From positions 4,762,433 through 4,826,432 of the forward strand of contig JAESIW010000137.1 in the NCBI GenBank assembly GCA_016802295.1: a DNA stretch of 64,000 bases, in the 5' to 3' direction. The stretch is from Brachionus rotundiformis. Lineage: Eukaryota > Rotifera > Eurotatoria > Ploima > Brachionidae. The notes below the pieces were generated by a model. That model was not told the origin of the DNA, did not search any database, and saw only the letters and a list, made by a program, of their open reading frames with translations. Positions 34,752-47,034 of this stretch are shown here, in pieces (position 1 is the stretch's first letter; the number at the start of each line of letters is the position of its first letter). The position numbers were made by a program, and so were the translations under genes.

Positions 34752-36623
34752 ATGGATAGTTTACCCGGAGTGTGAGTAAAATATCTGGTCAAGATGATAT
34801 TCTAAATTTTGTTTTCTTTAAGCATTGATGATGATTACAACATAAGCAAAATTCATTCCAAAGGAAACAGAAATTTGAACAAGTTAGAAGGTAGACGTAA
34901 TGGAGCCAACACAATTAAGGCTAATAATACTTATCTAAACAAAATAAATCATATATCAAGCTTTGGTAATTTGGAAAAATTATTTTAAAAAGTTAAAGAC
35001 AAATTTTTTGTTCAGGAATTCAAAACCACGGATTTGAGTCAGATACCAGAGACTCAGAAAGATTTTCCAGATACTCGAAAACACCGCGAAGCATAAATAT
35101 CGAAGCTCAAAGTATTAACATAGAAAAATATGACATCGATGGTGTTACCAAGACCGAGACAGACGATTACAATGAGAGCAGTAGTTCTGATTTCAAACCT
35201 CGAGCAGTATTTGTGGAAACAAAGAGGGATGAGCGGAATAATAAGCCTAGTGAAAAAAAGTCCAAAAATAAAAAATCCACTTTGAATGACTTGAACATGG
35301 AGAGCGATGTCAGTGGTGATGATGATGATCTGGTGATCGGATCTGCTAAATTAAGACAAAGTAAAGCAATTAAACAAAAAAACGCATACGAATCGTCCAG
35401 TGGTGAAGAAAGTGAAAGAAACAAAAACAACCGAAAGGGCCTAAAGGCAAAAAAAGATACCAAAAAAATTTTGGTCAATTCCTCAGAAGATGAAACAAGT
35501 GTCATTCATAATGCACCTAGTAGTTCATCAAAGGAAAAAGCTGAAAAACACAATGACGAATCGAAGCAAAAAGAAAAATTGGTTAACAGTTCTGAAATAT
35601 CTGAATATTTTGAGCTATTGTCCGAGAATCTTCACAAATTTGTGTTTAAACCAGCACCACAAAATTTAACCTTAAAATGCCGAATAACTAGAGACAAACG
35701 AGGTGTAGACAAAGGCATGTATCCATCGTATTTTATGCATCTAGAAAAGGAGGATGGAAAAAAGGTTTTTGAATAAAAATATTTTATAAATAAAAATTAA
35801 CTTTTAAAATTTTGTTTAGGTATTTTTGTTGGCAGGTCGAAAGCGTAAAAGAAGCAAAACAGCCAACTATTTGATATCAACCGATGCCACTGATTTAAAT
35901 AGAAATGGCGAAAATTTTGTTGGCAAGTTAAGATCGAACATGTTTGGTACACATTTCACTTTGTACAATGATGGTCAAAATCCGACCAAACATTGTCCAA
36001 TAGATCTGATTAGATCAGAACTTTTATGCATTGCTTATGTAATTAAACAAAATTTTAATTCTAGTCACTTGTTTCAAAATAATAATTAAAATTTTTTCAT
36101 TTTTTAAGGAAACAAATATTCTTGGAATAAAAGGGCCTCGTAAAATGTCTGTCATAATGCCCGGAATGAGCTTGGATCATCAGCGTGTGGAAATCAAGCC
36201 ACAAAATGTAAAAAAAAATCAAAAAATTATTTATAAAATTATTTTTATATTTTAATAAAAGGATAATGATACGATAGTCGAGAGATGGAAAAGGAAAGAC
36301 ATGAGAGATTTGGTCGAATTGCGTAATAAGACACCATCATGGAACGAAGAGACTCAGTCTTATGTTCTTAACTTTCATGGAAGAGTGACACAAGCCTCGG
36401 TTAAAAACTTTCAAATAGTTCATCCAAATGATGGTAATCATTTTAAATTAAATATTAATTATATAAAAATAATTTACAAATTTTTAAAGAGGATTATATT
36501 GTTATGCAATTTGGTCGAATTGATGATGAAGTATTCACCTGCGATTTTAATTATCCAATGTGCGCCATTCAGGCTTTCGGAATAGCTCTGAGTAGTTTTG
36601 ATGGAAAATTAGCTTGTGAATAG
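34752..36623 (+). CDS. TULP: Tubby-like protein
   Basis: Phosphoinositide-binding adaptor that, in studied animals, couples membranes to ciliary trafficking. Seven exons: 34752-34771, 34823-34965, 35016-35764, 35820-36038, 36109-36207, 36262-36433, 36490-36623, giving 511 codons. The first roughly 250 residues are low-complexity and charged (Ser/Lys/Glu). The C-terminal tubby domain has LKCRITRDKRGVDKGMYPSY, LAGRKRKRSKTANYLIS (basic PIP2-binding strand), KLRSNMFGTHFTLY, GPRKMSVIMPGM, LNFHGRVTQASVKNFQI, QFGRIDDEVF and ends ALSSFDGKLACE, the family signature. The start was chosen as the first ATG that splices in frame. The 20-bp first exon is small, so the N-terminus is the least certain part. 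Confidence 0.94.
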
Positions 36624-37647
36624 TCAATATATTTTGTTTTTATTTATTTTCCTAAATTAATACCGACTCAAATATTTTATTAATTGTGTGTAATCTTTTT
36701 ATCTGATAAATTGATAAAATAGGATATTTCTACTTAATTTTGTAAAATATTTCTAGTAAAAAGTAACCGATATTATATCCAAAGCGTAAAATCATTTTTC
36801 AAAACTTTGCCAAATCATTATTTCACTATATCTAGTCTTTTTTAAATTTTTTTTTATTTCCATCTAATTACGTTATTGAATTGCTTAGTTGAATTTAAAT
36901 TTTTCTGTATTGTGAATTTTTCTTTTATTTTATTTAACAAGATTAAGTTAATAGTTGATTATGTTTTATTGAATAAAATTATTTTATATATTTATTTAAA
37001 AAATAAGCCAGTTTTTAATCTAAATCTAAAATTTAAAACCAGTAAGCAATTAATGCAAAGTTTCTAAATAGCTATGAGATTTTTGATAATTTTTTACTTA
37101 TTATTTTTATAAAAAAAATCTCATCTGGGTTTATTTATTAAATCTTGATTCATGTAAAATAAATATAAAATTGAGTTTTACAAAAAAAGGGACTATAGTT
37201 CGGGTTTCAACGTAGAGAAATCGATTTGCTTTTTCAGGTGTATTGAAAAAACTAGACTTCAAATGAAACCCTAACACGATCCTAAAATTAATTACAAATA
37301 GAACTGATTAATAATTGATCAAAAAAATCAGTGGTTATTTTCAATTATTTATTAGCTGACTTCTCTCTTAAATAAAATTTGTTATTTTTGTAAGAATGCT
37401 GATCAGGATCTTAGTTTCAAAGATTTATCAAAGCCTTTAAAATTGAATCGATTTTTTCTATTAGGTAAATTGTCCGGAAGCTTAAACAACTTAAGATTAA
37501 TAGATAAAAGTCTATTTGAAAAATTGAAATTTTAATAAATTAAAACATAACACATATTTTTTTTATTTCGAAAATTCTTTAAGAACTATTTTTAATTTTT
37601 ATTAAACTAAAACATATTAAAATAAATTAATATATACTCTAAAAAAT
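36624..37647. other. Intergenic, convergent 3' ends
   Basis: Between the 3' ends of TULP (+) and HSD17B4 (-). AT-rich; one short open stretch at 36876-37067 is low-complexity and not supported. Nothing else was seen. Confidence 0.5.
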
Positions 37648-40311
37648 CTATAATTTCGCGTTATTTTTGAACAACTTTTCCAATTTTTGGGCAAGCATTA
37701 TGTTTCCTTTAACTTTGAGTTTTCCTTTCATGAACATCTTTAGATAATCAATTTAGATTAAATTTCCTCTTAATTTTTCTTTTTAATTACTTGTTGAGCA
37801 TTTGCTTTACCACTTGCCAAGTTTACAAAATCTAGATCAGATATTGTAATATTGCACTCAGCTTTGACATTTTCACTATCTGAGTGATGACTCAGTTTAT
37901 TCTTTTTTAGATCAACCACTTGAGTACAAAAAATATATATTAATCAAAAAATTAAAATTTTTAATCATTTTAAAAAAGCTCACAAAATATTTTCGATTTA
38001 TCTCCTTGAGTTACTTTAAACGAGTAAACTGCATTTATTCCCTTGGCAATATCTGGATTTTGTGACATTTTGTTGGAAATTTCTTGGAAAATTTTCTCAC
38101 TAGCTAATTGAAACTCAGAGCTCTGGTCAACTTCTTGTTTTGCCTCTGTGCTCTTGTCTCCGTCAAGTTTGACGTCAAATAAATCAGCATAAGCTCCAGA
38201 AATTACAACTGATTGATTCTCTACAACCCTACATTCAAAATAAACCCTATAGCCATTACTTTCTTTTTCAAGCCACATGTTTGTTTGAATAGTTTGACCA
38301 GGTAGTACTGGTTTGGAGAATCGAACTTTAACTGACTTGAATAGTTTGACATCATTACCACAATAGGTTTGAATAATATGCTTTACAGCAAAGCCAAAGC
38401 TGCATAAACCGTGCAATATTGGCTTATTGAATCCCAAAATGGCACTGAAGGACGGATCAATATGCAATGGATTAAGGTCACCATTCAATCGATACAATAC
38501 CGCTTGATCAACTGTTGTCTTTTCTTCTACAGTTTTATCAGCTTTGCGGTCCAATTTCTTACTAGCAACTTTTACCAACTCATTTGAGTCACGTTTCCCA
38601 CCGAAATTTCCGCTACCAACTGAAAATGTAACAAATTGATTCAAGGCTACTAAATCATTATTTTCATTCAATAACTCGACTAGAATTTTAATTTATGTTA
38701 TTTCCTTATTAAAAATTATTTTAAATCACTCACTATTAATTATTAAAAGAGCTCCTGATCCTTTGTCCAATACATCGACAAGTCTGGGTTTGATGGTCAA
38801 ATTTCCGGAGGTACCAAGAGGTCTTTTAAGTTCTAGATAGTGCTCTCCGTGCAAAATTTTTGCCGGATCAATAGTCAAGTCGTGCGGTAGTTTCAAACTA
38901 GATAAAGCATTGAAAAGAATACCAAAAGCTGGAATAACACCATAGCTTGGTAAAACACAAAATTCCTCATGATTTTCATATAAAAATTTCAAATTTTTAT
39001 CATCGGATGATGATATTCCTAATGACAAAGCATATAGAATCACATCTTTAAAGTCGTATTTGAATTTTGTCTCATTAGGGCTAGCAGACTCGGTAGAATT
39101 AGCTTCACTGGCATTGATGCAAAAATTTGTCGATTCACCGATGGTTGAATGATAGATTGGAGCATCAAAGCTTGTTATTCTTGACCAATGGTCTCTTACT
39201 AGATGAAATTGTATGATTATGTTGAACAAAAAAAATTCAACTCACTATCTTCAGGTGACATTGAATCTCCTTTTTTTACCATAGCACCTGATGATTTCTG
39301 CCATCTCACTTCAAATAAAATTTTCAAATTTTTTGAAAAAAAAAAGTTATTGATTTTCCAAGTATACATTTTCCAACCCATCCACCTCCGACTTCGAAAA
39401 GAGAACCATTTTCTTCAGTATTTTCGTGACAAAGATAGAGAACTAAAGGAGCAACAAATTCTGGTTTTAAAACATTTAAAATATCTTAAGAAAAAACTAT
39501 TAGAAAAATAATTTAATTTATTTTTTGAATTAATACCTTCAGGCATAACTGTTTCAGTCAATCTGGACTTAGCCACCGGAGCAATAGTGTTGCATTTAAT
39601 ATTATATTTTTGACCCTCAATAGAAAGAGTATTACTAAGACCTAGTAAGCCTAACTTGGCTGTAAAAAACATATATTAAAAAAGTTCGAAAACCAACTGA
39701 TTTTTGATTAACCTGCGCTATAATTTGCTTGACCAAAGTTTCCGTAAACACCAGCTCCTGAGCTTGTCATTATTACTCTTCCAAATTTGTTCTTTTGCAT
39801 GTGCGGCCATGCAGCCCTGGTTAGAATAAATGAACCTCTCAAATGGACTCTATGGATTAAGTCTGTTTAGGAATAATTTTAATTGTTTTTAAATTTTTTT
39901 ATCTGTCAAAACAGACCCCAATCTAAATCAGAAGTTTTCAAGAACGATCGATCTCGTAGAATTCCAGCATTATTAATAACTATGTCAACTCTACCAAAGT
40001 TATCAACTGCGGTTTGAACAATTTTTTCTCCATTTTCAACAGAATCTTGGAAAAATTTTATTTTTGATAAAAAAAATTATTTTCTTCTCACCATAATTTG
40101 GCACTGCGATTCCGTTTTTAGCTCTTATCTCTTCAACCACCAAATCAGCAGCCTTCGAGCTTTTTCCATCTCCTGTCATTCCACCACCTAAATCATTTAC
40201 GACTACTTTTGCGCCACGTTCAGCAAAAGCTAGGGCATAGCATTTTCCCAAACCACCACCAGCGCCAGTAATAATCACAACCTTTCCATCAAATCTCAAT
40301 TGATCAGACAT
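37648..40311 (-). CDS. HSD17B4: Peroxisomal multifunctional enzyme type 2
   Basis: D-bifunctional protein: hydrates and dehydrogenates enoyl-CoAs in peroxisomal beta-oxidation. Ten exons: 40311-40092, 40045-39917, 39862-39713, 39659-39537, 39484-39368, 39308-39246, 39198-38734, 38679-37984, 37918-37791, 37737-37648, giving 726 codons (human 736). The dehydrogenase has GAGGGLGKCYALAFAERGAK, NDLGGG, NNAGILRD and catalytic Tyr164/Lys168 in NYSAAK. The hydratase-2 (MaoC) domain has GSGNFGGKR and GDLNPLHIDP, with Asp490 and His495 in the catalytic positions, then FNKPILHGLCSFG. The C-terminal SCP2-like domain has GKLKVKGNIMLAQKLEKLF and ends in AKL, a type-1 peroxisomal targeting signal. All three domains are intact. 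A T-rich AG lies 11 nt before the ATG. Confidence 0.97.
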
Positions 40312-41310
40312 TTTTTTAATTTCTAAATTTAAAACAAAAACACCCTTTTTATAAAATAATTTAAATATTGAATTCCAAAGTTCTCGACCAAGTTTAGTTT
40401 ATCTACATTCGTTCGTTCAATTTAAATTTTCAAATTTATTATAATAATTAAGCTCATAGTTGTGTGGTATAATTTTGTTCGATCATGTGACCTAAAAAAA
40501 TCACCTAAAATTTGAATGATTTATCATATTAAAAAAATTCAAAATTTCTTTTTTTCAAAAATTATGGATTAAATGAATTATAATTTATTCAATTATATCA
40601 GAGTTTTAATCAAATTTTTAAACTTTTTTTAAGAAAGATAAAAAATATTTTTAAATAATTTTAAACTTTTAGAAAAAAAGTTATTTAATTTTTTTACACT
40701 TTGTTCTGTTCTTTTTACCATTTTGTACTGAACTTCACAAAACCCATTATTTATCTAGTTTATAATATTTGGAATTTTTAATTCATTAAAAAAAACCATT
40801 GAAGAACTTTGAATTGGTAACTATTTAGATTAACTTGGGAAAAGCCAAGAGATTTTCTTTTTGATTAACAAAGCTTTAGCTTAAGATTCTTTTGATACAT
40901 TTTTGTCGAGTCTTTTTGATTATTGTTCTGTTTTTGGTCATATTAGTTCCTTCTACGGACTACGCTGTTGCTACCAATAATAATTTATAGAAGGTTAGAA
41001 TTTAGACAAAAAACTTAATCAATCATATTAAATCAATTTTTTTATTATAAAAAAGAATCTTTTAATATTTTTAAGTGATTTTAAAATTTTATTTTTTTTG
41101 CGTATTATTTAAAATGAAGTAAATGTTTTCACATAAACAAAAAACTGTATTTTAAAATAAATAATATAAGCATTAACAACGATTTTAAGATAAAATTATT
41201 TATTTTATAATGGGGAAAAAAATTAAAAAAAAAACAATTAAAGTAGCTGCTGAAACTAATGTCGATTTGAGAGGTTGAAAAAAACAGACCTGATTTTTCT
41301 CAAATTATTT
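40312..41310. other. Intergenic, AT-rich
   Basis: Between HSD17B4 and the 3' end of SSR2. A short plus-strand open stretch near 40890-40990 encodes a hydrophobic run (FLIIVLFLVILVPS) after an AG but has no start codon, so it is not called. No other feature. Confidence 0.45.
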
Positions 41311-42049
41311 TTAGTTGGATTTTTTGGACTTTTTTGATTTGTGGTGCTTGCTGTTACTTGAATTCCACAAAAAGTATGGAATAAGAATCGATGGTGAAGC
41401 AATTATGATAAACAAAATCCAATTAATCTTCAAAATTTAAATTAAAAGCTAAATTTTTAATCTATTTAAATTTTACTGTTTGTGAAGCATATCTTCTATT
41501 ATAATCACTTAATCTTTGAATGTAGACTTCTCCCAATTCAGTGGAATATCCAGTCTAACAAAAAACATTAGAAAAATAATTTAGCAAGATAGCCAGAAAT
41601 ATTACTTGTACTTTGGCGGCCTTTTCGCTCGGTAAATAAGTAACTACGGCACTAGTTAAGTTGAACATGCCTGGCATTTTGGGCGACACAACTACAACAT
41701 GATCAACATTTGATTTTGGTGGAATTCTGGCCCATTGAGCTACGTTGAAGCCAGTGGCGTATTCAAAGTATTCAGCAGGAAAGTTTTCGTCTTGTAATTT
41801 GACATTCAAAGCTGGTCTATAGAAAATTTTAAAAATAAATTTTAATTTTAAAATTTCGAAAGAATATTACGAGCTTCCAATGTTGTGGATGGTGTATTTG
41901 ATGGTCAAGTTTAGACCTTCTACGATGTAGTTGTTGAGAACATTTTTGGCTACTAGAAGCTTGGCATCTTCCAATTCATCGACAGCAACTGTTTCTGAGT
42001 GAACAAAATTTGCCAACAAAGCACACAACAAAAAGATAATACACTTCAT
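41311..42049 (-). CDS. SSR2: Translocon-associated protein subunit beta (TRAP-beta)
   Basis: ER membrane protein next to the Sec61 channel that assists protein translocation. Four exons: 42049-41871, 41816-41606, 41554-41477, 41427-41311, giving 194 codons (human 183). A clear signal peptide, MKCIIFLLCALLANFVHS, is followed by LLVAKNVLNNYIVEGLNLT, YTIHNIGSSPALNVKL, the NVDHVVVVSPKMPGMFNLTS block, and a C-terminal membrane span (WILFIIIASPSILIPYFLW) with a Lys/Ser-rich cytosolic tail. Two Asn-x-Thr sites lie in the lumenal part. A T-rich AG lies 8 nt upstream of the ATG. Confidence 0.95.
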
Positions 42050-42802
42050 TTTGGTTTCTAAAAAATTTGTTTAAAATAAAAGTTTTATATAAATAATCTA
42101 TATTGAAATTTAATGACGAGAACATTTGAAAAATTAATTTTATGTTTATCTTATTCAAAGTTGGTATTTGTAGAGCCAACATCAAACATGAACTTGAACT
42201 TGAAAAATTGAATTAATTTTGACAAAATTAACTTAAATTTTTATATTTTTTTTATCTTAAAAGAATGCTGAATCTAATTATATTACGAAAAAGACTGTCG
42301 AAATAAAGTTTTGTCACAAATTATTTTGATGTTTTGTATCTGCTTTTGCCAGTTTTTCATTTGATTAAAAATAATTCCAGTATGGTACTGTGATTTTTGT
42401 TTTACCAAGATAGAACTAATAAATTTGAAACTAACTAATTAATTCAGAATTTGTATTTTATCATGATTTGAAGAATTAGTTCAAAAGACTTATCTCTTAA
42501 GTGGAAAATGAATCCAAATATTTGTTTTAATTGGAAATAAGTTCCATATGGAACTGTCATAATTTATTTCTAGTATTTATTAAAGTAGTACCAAGAGACC
42601 ACTTATAAAACCAAAGATTTACATGTTTGAAAATTTATTTATTACAAATGGTTCTATTTTTTGAAGCTTTAAATCGAAATTACAATTTCAGAATACACTT
42701 GGTACATAAATATATTTACAGAAAAAAGCAAATTTTATCAAATTTTTGATTGAAGTTAATTTTTAAATTGATATTTACAAAAACAAATGATAAATTATCT
42801 TA
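42050..42802. other. Intergenic, AT-rich
   Basis: 753 bp between SSR2 and the 3' end of SUB1, containing the SSR2 upstream flank. No supported ORF or RNA gene. Confidence 0.5.
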
Positions 42803-43236
42803 TTATTTTAATTCTTCGTCAATTTTTGCAATAAATTTCTTCAAATTTTCCCATTGCTCAACAGATAGCGAAATTCCTTTAAAATTAAATTTTAAATTAA
42901 AAAAAAAGACAAAATTATGAATAATAAACCTTTTTTAGTTGGTAAAGACTTGCCATCTTTTTCATAATATTCCCTAATATTGACATACTTTTTTCCTTTA
43001 AACTCACTGACACTGGCAAATCTATTTTTTGAAAGCATGTGCAAACCATCTTCCTGAGGGCGATCATTAGATGTGTCTGAATCGTTACCAGCTTCGGTAT
43101 TTTCTTCTTTTTTGGACTTGGTTGCTTTCTTAGCTTTACTTGGCTTCTCTTCTGTTCTAGCTCGCTTTTTTGGCTTTTCGTCTTCATTGCTGGTCGCATC
43201 AGCGTCAGAGTCCAAAAATTCTTTCGATTTTGGCAT
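42803..43236 (-). CDS. SUB1: Transcriptional coactivator PC4 (SUB1)
   Basis: Single-strand DNA-binding nuclear coactivator of RNA polymerase II. Two exons: 43236-42930 and 42876-42803, giving 126 codons (human 127). The N-terminus is a charged Ser/Lys/Glu-rich tail beginning MPKSKEFLDSD. The C-terminal PC4 domain has SVSEFKGKKYVNIREYYEKD, then KKGISLSVEQWENLK and an acidic-basic end. It faces EIF3F head to head, 336 bp apart. Confidence 0.94.
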
Positions 43237-43572
43237 TTTTTAGCAATTCTTTTCTCAAAATTTAAATCTCGCTAAACAAAATGTAAAATTTTTTGCTTGC
43301 TAAGATTATTAAGAACATGTATTGAGCAAATTTTATTTCACAAAAGATGAGTTTAAAAATTAAATTTTTTCTAATTAAATGAGATAAATGCAGATTTTTC
43401 AAATTATTATTTTACCATGTTTTTTTTTCAAAAAAATGTATACACAAATATAGTTTGTAGTCTATTTTGGTAAACTCGTGCAAATTATGCTAAAATTTGT
43501 CCATAGACAAAACTTTTCCAATGCTTTAATTTCATAATTTCTAAATTAATATTTTATTTTCCGGGCAGAAAA
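43237..43572. promoter_or_regulatory. Shared divergent promoter region SUB1/EIF3F
   Basis: 336 bp between two divergent start codons, so it should hold both promoters. It ends in a T-rich tract and CCGGGCAG, with the AG at 43567-43568, 4 nt before the EIF3F ATG. No TATA box could be assigned with confidence. Confidence 0.5.
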
Positions 43573-44616
43573 ATGAATTTGATCCCAGTAGACGTCAAAG
43601 TTCACCCGACAGTTCTTTTCTCTATCATTGACTCATACGAACGAAGAAATGAGAAGATGACCAGAGTAGTAGGCACTTTGCTTGGAACAAACATACAAGG
43701 CAATATCGAAGTGACTGACAGTTTTGTAGTTCCACACAGAGATGGCGATGAGGTCGCTCTGGATGTCGAATTTGCCAAAAGTTCGATGATAGCTTTCAAA
43801 AAAATAAATCCTAGTGTTTCCATTGTCGGTTGGTTCTCGACTGGAAACGATATTCCAAATACCTCATGCTTAATCCACGAATACTACGCTAGAGAAACAA
43901 TATCTCCAATTCACTTAACTGTCGATACTAATTTAAAAAATAATAAACCTGATGTTAAGGCTTACTATAGGTAACAAACTTCTGTTAAGATATTAAAAAT
44001 ATTTTTTGTTTAAATTTTTAAAATATAAGCACCGAGTTGGGCATACCTGATAGAAAACAAGGAACTATTTTTGTCCCAATTCCAATCGATATAACCTCTT
44101 ATGACTCGGAAAAATTAGCCAGTATAATTTTTACATCTCAATAAATTATTAATTTTTTATCTTAAAGATTATTTTTTAAGTTGATTTATTACAGGGTGGA
44201 AAATTTAATAATAAGCGCATTATAAAACCCGGGATGGACTTTGTGAATCTAAAATTAGCGCTAGACGACATATATCTGATGCTTAACTCAATTACTGAAT
44301 ATGTTGACCAAGTTTTGGTAAAATTAAAAACTAATGCTTTATTTAATATCCAATATATTTTTTTGGTCCAAAGGCTGGCAAAATTCCTATGGATGCCAAC
44401 ATTGGTCGACACCTGATTAAAATAATTGATTCAATACCGCTGCTTGATCCTCAAACATTCGATACTTTGATGACAAATCAAATGAACGTAAGATTGACTA
44501 TATTTTTCGTTAATTAGATTAAATTAATAAATCTTAAGGACTTGCTTATGGTTCAATATTTGTCCAACTTGGTACAAGTACAACTGACGTTAAACGAAAA
44601 GTTGTCATTGATTTAA
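43573..44616 (+). CDS. EIF3F: Eukaryotic translation initiation factor 3 subunit F
   Basis: MPN-domain subunit of the eIF3 complex, which recruits mRNA to the 40S subunit. Five exons: 43573-43970, 44030-44121, 44181-44317, 44374-44487, 44539-44616, giving 272 codons. Motifs: VKVHPTVLFSIIDSYERR, RVVGTLLGTNIQGNIEVTDS, FVVPHRDGDEVALD, VGWFSTGNDI, IHEYYARE and IHLTVDTNL. After exon 2 the acceptor at 44179-44180 gives AIDLLQGGKF; nearer AGs break the frame. The last exon gives NDLLMVQYLSNLVQVQLTLN. The MPN fold lacks the metal-binding JAMM residues, as in other eIF3f. The 3' end converges on RPLP0. Confidence 0.96.
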
Positions 44617-44922
44617 AAACTTTTATTTTTTTATATTTTTAGAAAAAAAATATCTTTAAAATTTTATTGAAATAATAAAAAATTTTAGCCATAAATTTTA
44701 TAATTATTTTAACCTTAAGAATATTTTTTTATACGATAAAATAGAATTAGTTCATGTTTGTCTCTTTAACTTATTAAATTTTAGACAATTCTAAAGTATA
44801 AATCCTTTCTGGAATTAAACGAAGAAATTTTTCAAAATTAAAGCAAAAAAAATGAATAAAAAATTTTTTTAGTTAATTATTTTATTAATTTTGATAAAAA
44901 TTAATAATTTATTTTAATGTCC
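44617..44922. terminator. Convergent 3' flanks of EIF3F and RPLP0
   Basis: 306 bp between two facing stop codons. The RPLP0 side carries AATAAA just past its stop. The region is A/T-rich with several AATAAA-like strings on both strands, so both poly(A) sites must lie here or overlap. Confidence 0.5.
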
Positions 44923-45867
44923 TTAATCGAACAAACCGAAACCCATATCTTCATCTTCGGATTCTTCTTTTGGTTGTTCTTTCTCTTTAGGAGCTTCTTT
45001 TGCAGCAGCTGGAGCAGCAGCGGCGGCTGGGGCAGCAGCAGCGAATTTGCTTGGATCTTTAAGATACTCCTTAAGAGTCTTGCATTGCTCGAATTCAATA
45101 TCAGTGGCAACAGCAATAGCCAATAAGTTTTTGAATCCGTTGGCAATAGAGTGTGGAACTGAAGCAACAGTTGGATATCCGATTTGCAGTGAAATAGCAG
45201 CAATACTCTTGACACCATCCAAGAATTTGGCTCTCAAATCAGCTGGTTTGATGTCCAAAATGCTTGGATTAAAAACGCTACCACTGTCATATACTTGCTT
45301 AACTACTAAGCCGTAACTGAACGGTGAAATGTTCAACATGTTACATAATGTGGCTTCTGAAGCTCCGACTTTTTCATCCTTTTTGATCAAGTGAATATCA
45401 TTCACGATTTCAATTGTACCTCTGGTAATCTTTGTTGGAATTTGCAAGGCTTGGAAAAAACTGGTTTTTTCCGGACCCAAACTGGTAATTTGAGCTGGCA
45501 GAGTGACATCACATGGAGCAATAGCACCAGCTTTGGCTGGAGCAGCTACTTTGTTTTCAAGTAATTTGTCACGAATGAAAATCAAGTCCTCTTTGGTGAA
45601 GACAAAACCAACATTTTCAAAAATGTGTGGCAACAATTTTTCCAAATTTGGGTTAGTTTCCAAATGCTCTCTGATGGCTTTTTTTATCATGGTATTTTTA
45701 CCCATGAGAATGACAGCATGACCTCTCAAACTGATTCTGATTTTTTGCATTTGAGATGAGCCAACATTGTCAGCGCCGACAATGAAGCATTTTGGGTACT
45801 CATCAATCAAACTTTTGATTTTTTGAAAGTATTTATTTTTCCATTCGCTTCTTCCTTCCTTGACCAT
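44923..45867 (-). CDS. RPLP0: 60S acidic ribosomal protein P0 (uL10)
   Basis: Base of the ribosomal stalk that recruits elongation factors. Intronless, 314 codons (human 317). Motifs: WKNKYFQKIKSLIDEYPKCF, VGADNVGSSQMQKIR, LMGKNTMIKKAIREHL, GFVFTKEDL, PAKAGAIAPCDVTLPAQ, ALQIPTKITRGTIEI, and EATLCNMLNISPFSYGL. An Ala-rich hinge (AAAAPAAAAAPAAAK) leads to the acidic P-protein tail, EESEDEDMGFGLFD, complete here. Codon use is richer in G and C than the neighbours, as expected for a highly expressed gene. Confidence 0.98.
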   Translation of the reverse strand: MVKEGRSEWKNKYFQKIKSLIDEYPKCFIVGADNVGSSQMQKIRISLRGHAVILMGKNTMIKKAIREHLETNPNLEKLLPHIFENVGFVFTKEDLIFIRDKLLENKVAAPAKAGAIAPCDVTLPAQITSLGPEKTSFFQALQIPTKITRGTIEIVNDIHLIKKDEKVGASEATLCNMLNISPFSYGLVVKQVYDSGSVFNPSILDIKPADLRAKFLDGVKSIAAISLQIGYPTVASVPHSIANGFKNLLAIAVATDIEFEQCKTLKEYLKDPSKFAAAAPAAAAAPAAAKEAPKEKEQPKEESEDEDMGFGLFD

Positions 45868-46600
45868 CTTGAACGTGTATCAGGGATCACTTAGTCTAGT
45901 GTTTTAAAGTTTTCTAAAATTTTCAAAGTATATAGCGAAATTGGGATATAATTTTTTTATAAATGGAAAATTTTAAGTTAGGCGTGCTCTTGATAGACAA
46001 TTTTTTTTTAATTCTACCTCGTTGTATTGGAGTGAATGACTTAAAAAATAAAAATTGGATCCCAAGTTATAAATTTGGAAAAATCAGTCTAATAGTTTTT
46101 GCGACTGATAATAAAATGAGTTGTTGTTAATTCTAACTTAACAATCTAAAGAAATGTATTTTATCTTTAAAATATTTGAAATTTAGTTTATTTCTCAATC
46201 AAATCTTATGATCTTATGTAAGTCAATTAAATTCTCAATTAGGAAGCATTTAAAGTTTGTAGAGAGAACATTTTTGGTTCTTGGAAAGGATCAGCTAGGT
46301 GAACAAATAATGTTAATAAAGCTTTTTTATATTGAAATTATTTTTAATAGTAATAATTAAAAAAAGGCAAGACAAGCTTGTGTAGATATCTCACTAGGAA
46401 GACATATATTGTAAATGGACACCAATAGTTTATCTATTTCACAAGACAGACAAATAATTAAATACAATAAATGCTGGTGCAGCCATGTCATGACGCAAAA
46501 GCAAGGTTGGTAGCTTTGACGACTTGTAGTGATGGCTTATTGGCAATTATTGGAAAATTCTGCTGTTTATAAAATCGATTTATTATTTTTTTAATCAAAA

Positions 46601-46650
46601 AGACAAAAAGTTTGCTTATTCTTATTAATTTATAACTTAAACTCGAATAA
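46601..46650 (+). repeat. Direct repeat, unit 1 (partner 47341-47390)
   Basis: AAAAAGTTTGCTTATT, then a near-copy of TTATTAATTTATAACTT and CGAATAAT, recurs 740 bp downstream in the same orientation. A related string, TTAATCTTGAAAATTTTATT, occurs near 47412 and again near 49782. Confidence 0.6.
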
Positions 46651-46917
46651 TCTAAATAAATGTAATAGTTTAAAAACAGACAATCCAATCATGTCACAAT
46701 ATTGTATATCAAATTAAAGATCAGCTTTTTAGCTTCAATATAAGCACATTAACTTTGACTTTGAGTAGAGTCATTTTAAAAAAAATTTGACCCAAAGAGT
46801 ACTATAAATTTTTCATTAAATAGTAGATATAATATTGTAAAAAATTAAAAATTTTAAAATTTTTTATTTTTTTCATAAACGTGAATCCAATTTATAAAAG
46901 TGTTTAAAATTTGGTGT

Positions 46918-47034
46918 ATCTTGTTCTGTTCAAAAGTTATTCGACTAAAATCAAAAATATACCAAATTTTTATTTTTTATTTAAAAGTTAAAATTTCAGG
47001 GTTTTTTTGAGTATATCTTTTGAACAGAATGCAA
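46918..47034. repeat. Foldback (inverted repeat)
   Basis: TTCTGTTCAAAAG at 46924-46936 and its exact reverse complement at 47017-47029, with partly complementary flanks and an AT-rich loop of about 80 nt. Confidence 0.65.

Noticed and set aside
45047..45316. Plus-strand ORFs of 60-90 codons inside RPLP0 and similar antisense ORFs in TCP1, EIF3F, SUB1, KCTD3 and Sp
   Set aside because: They are shadows of conserved coding sequence on the other strand, with no motif of their own.
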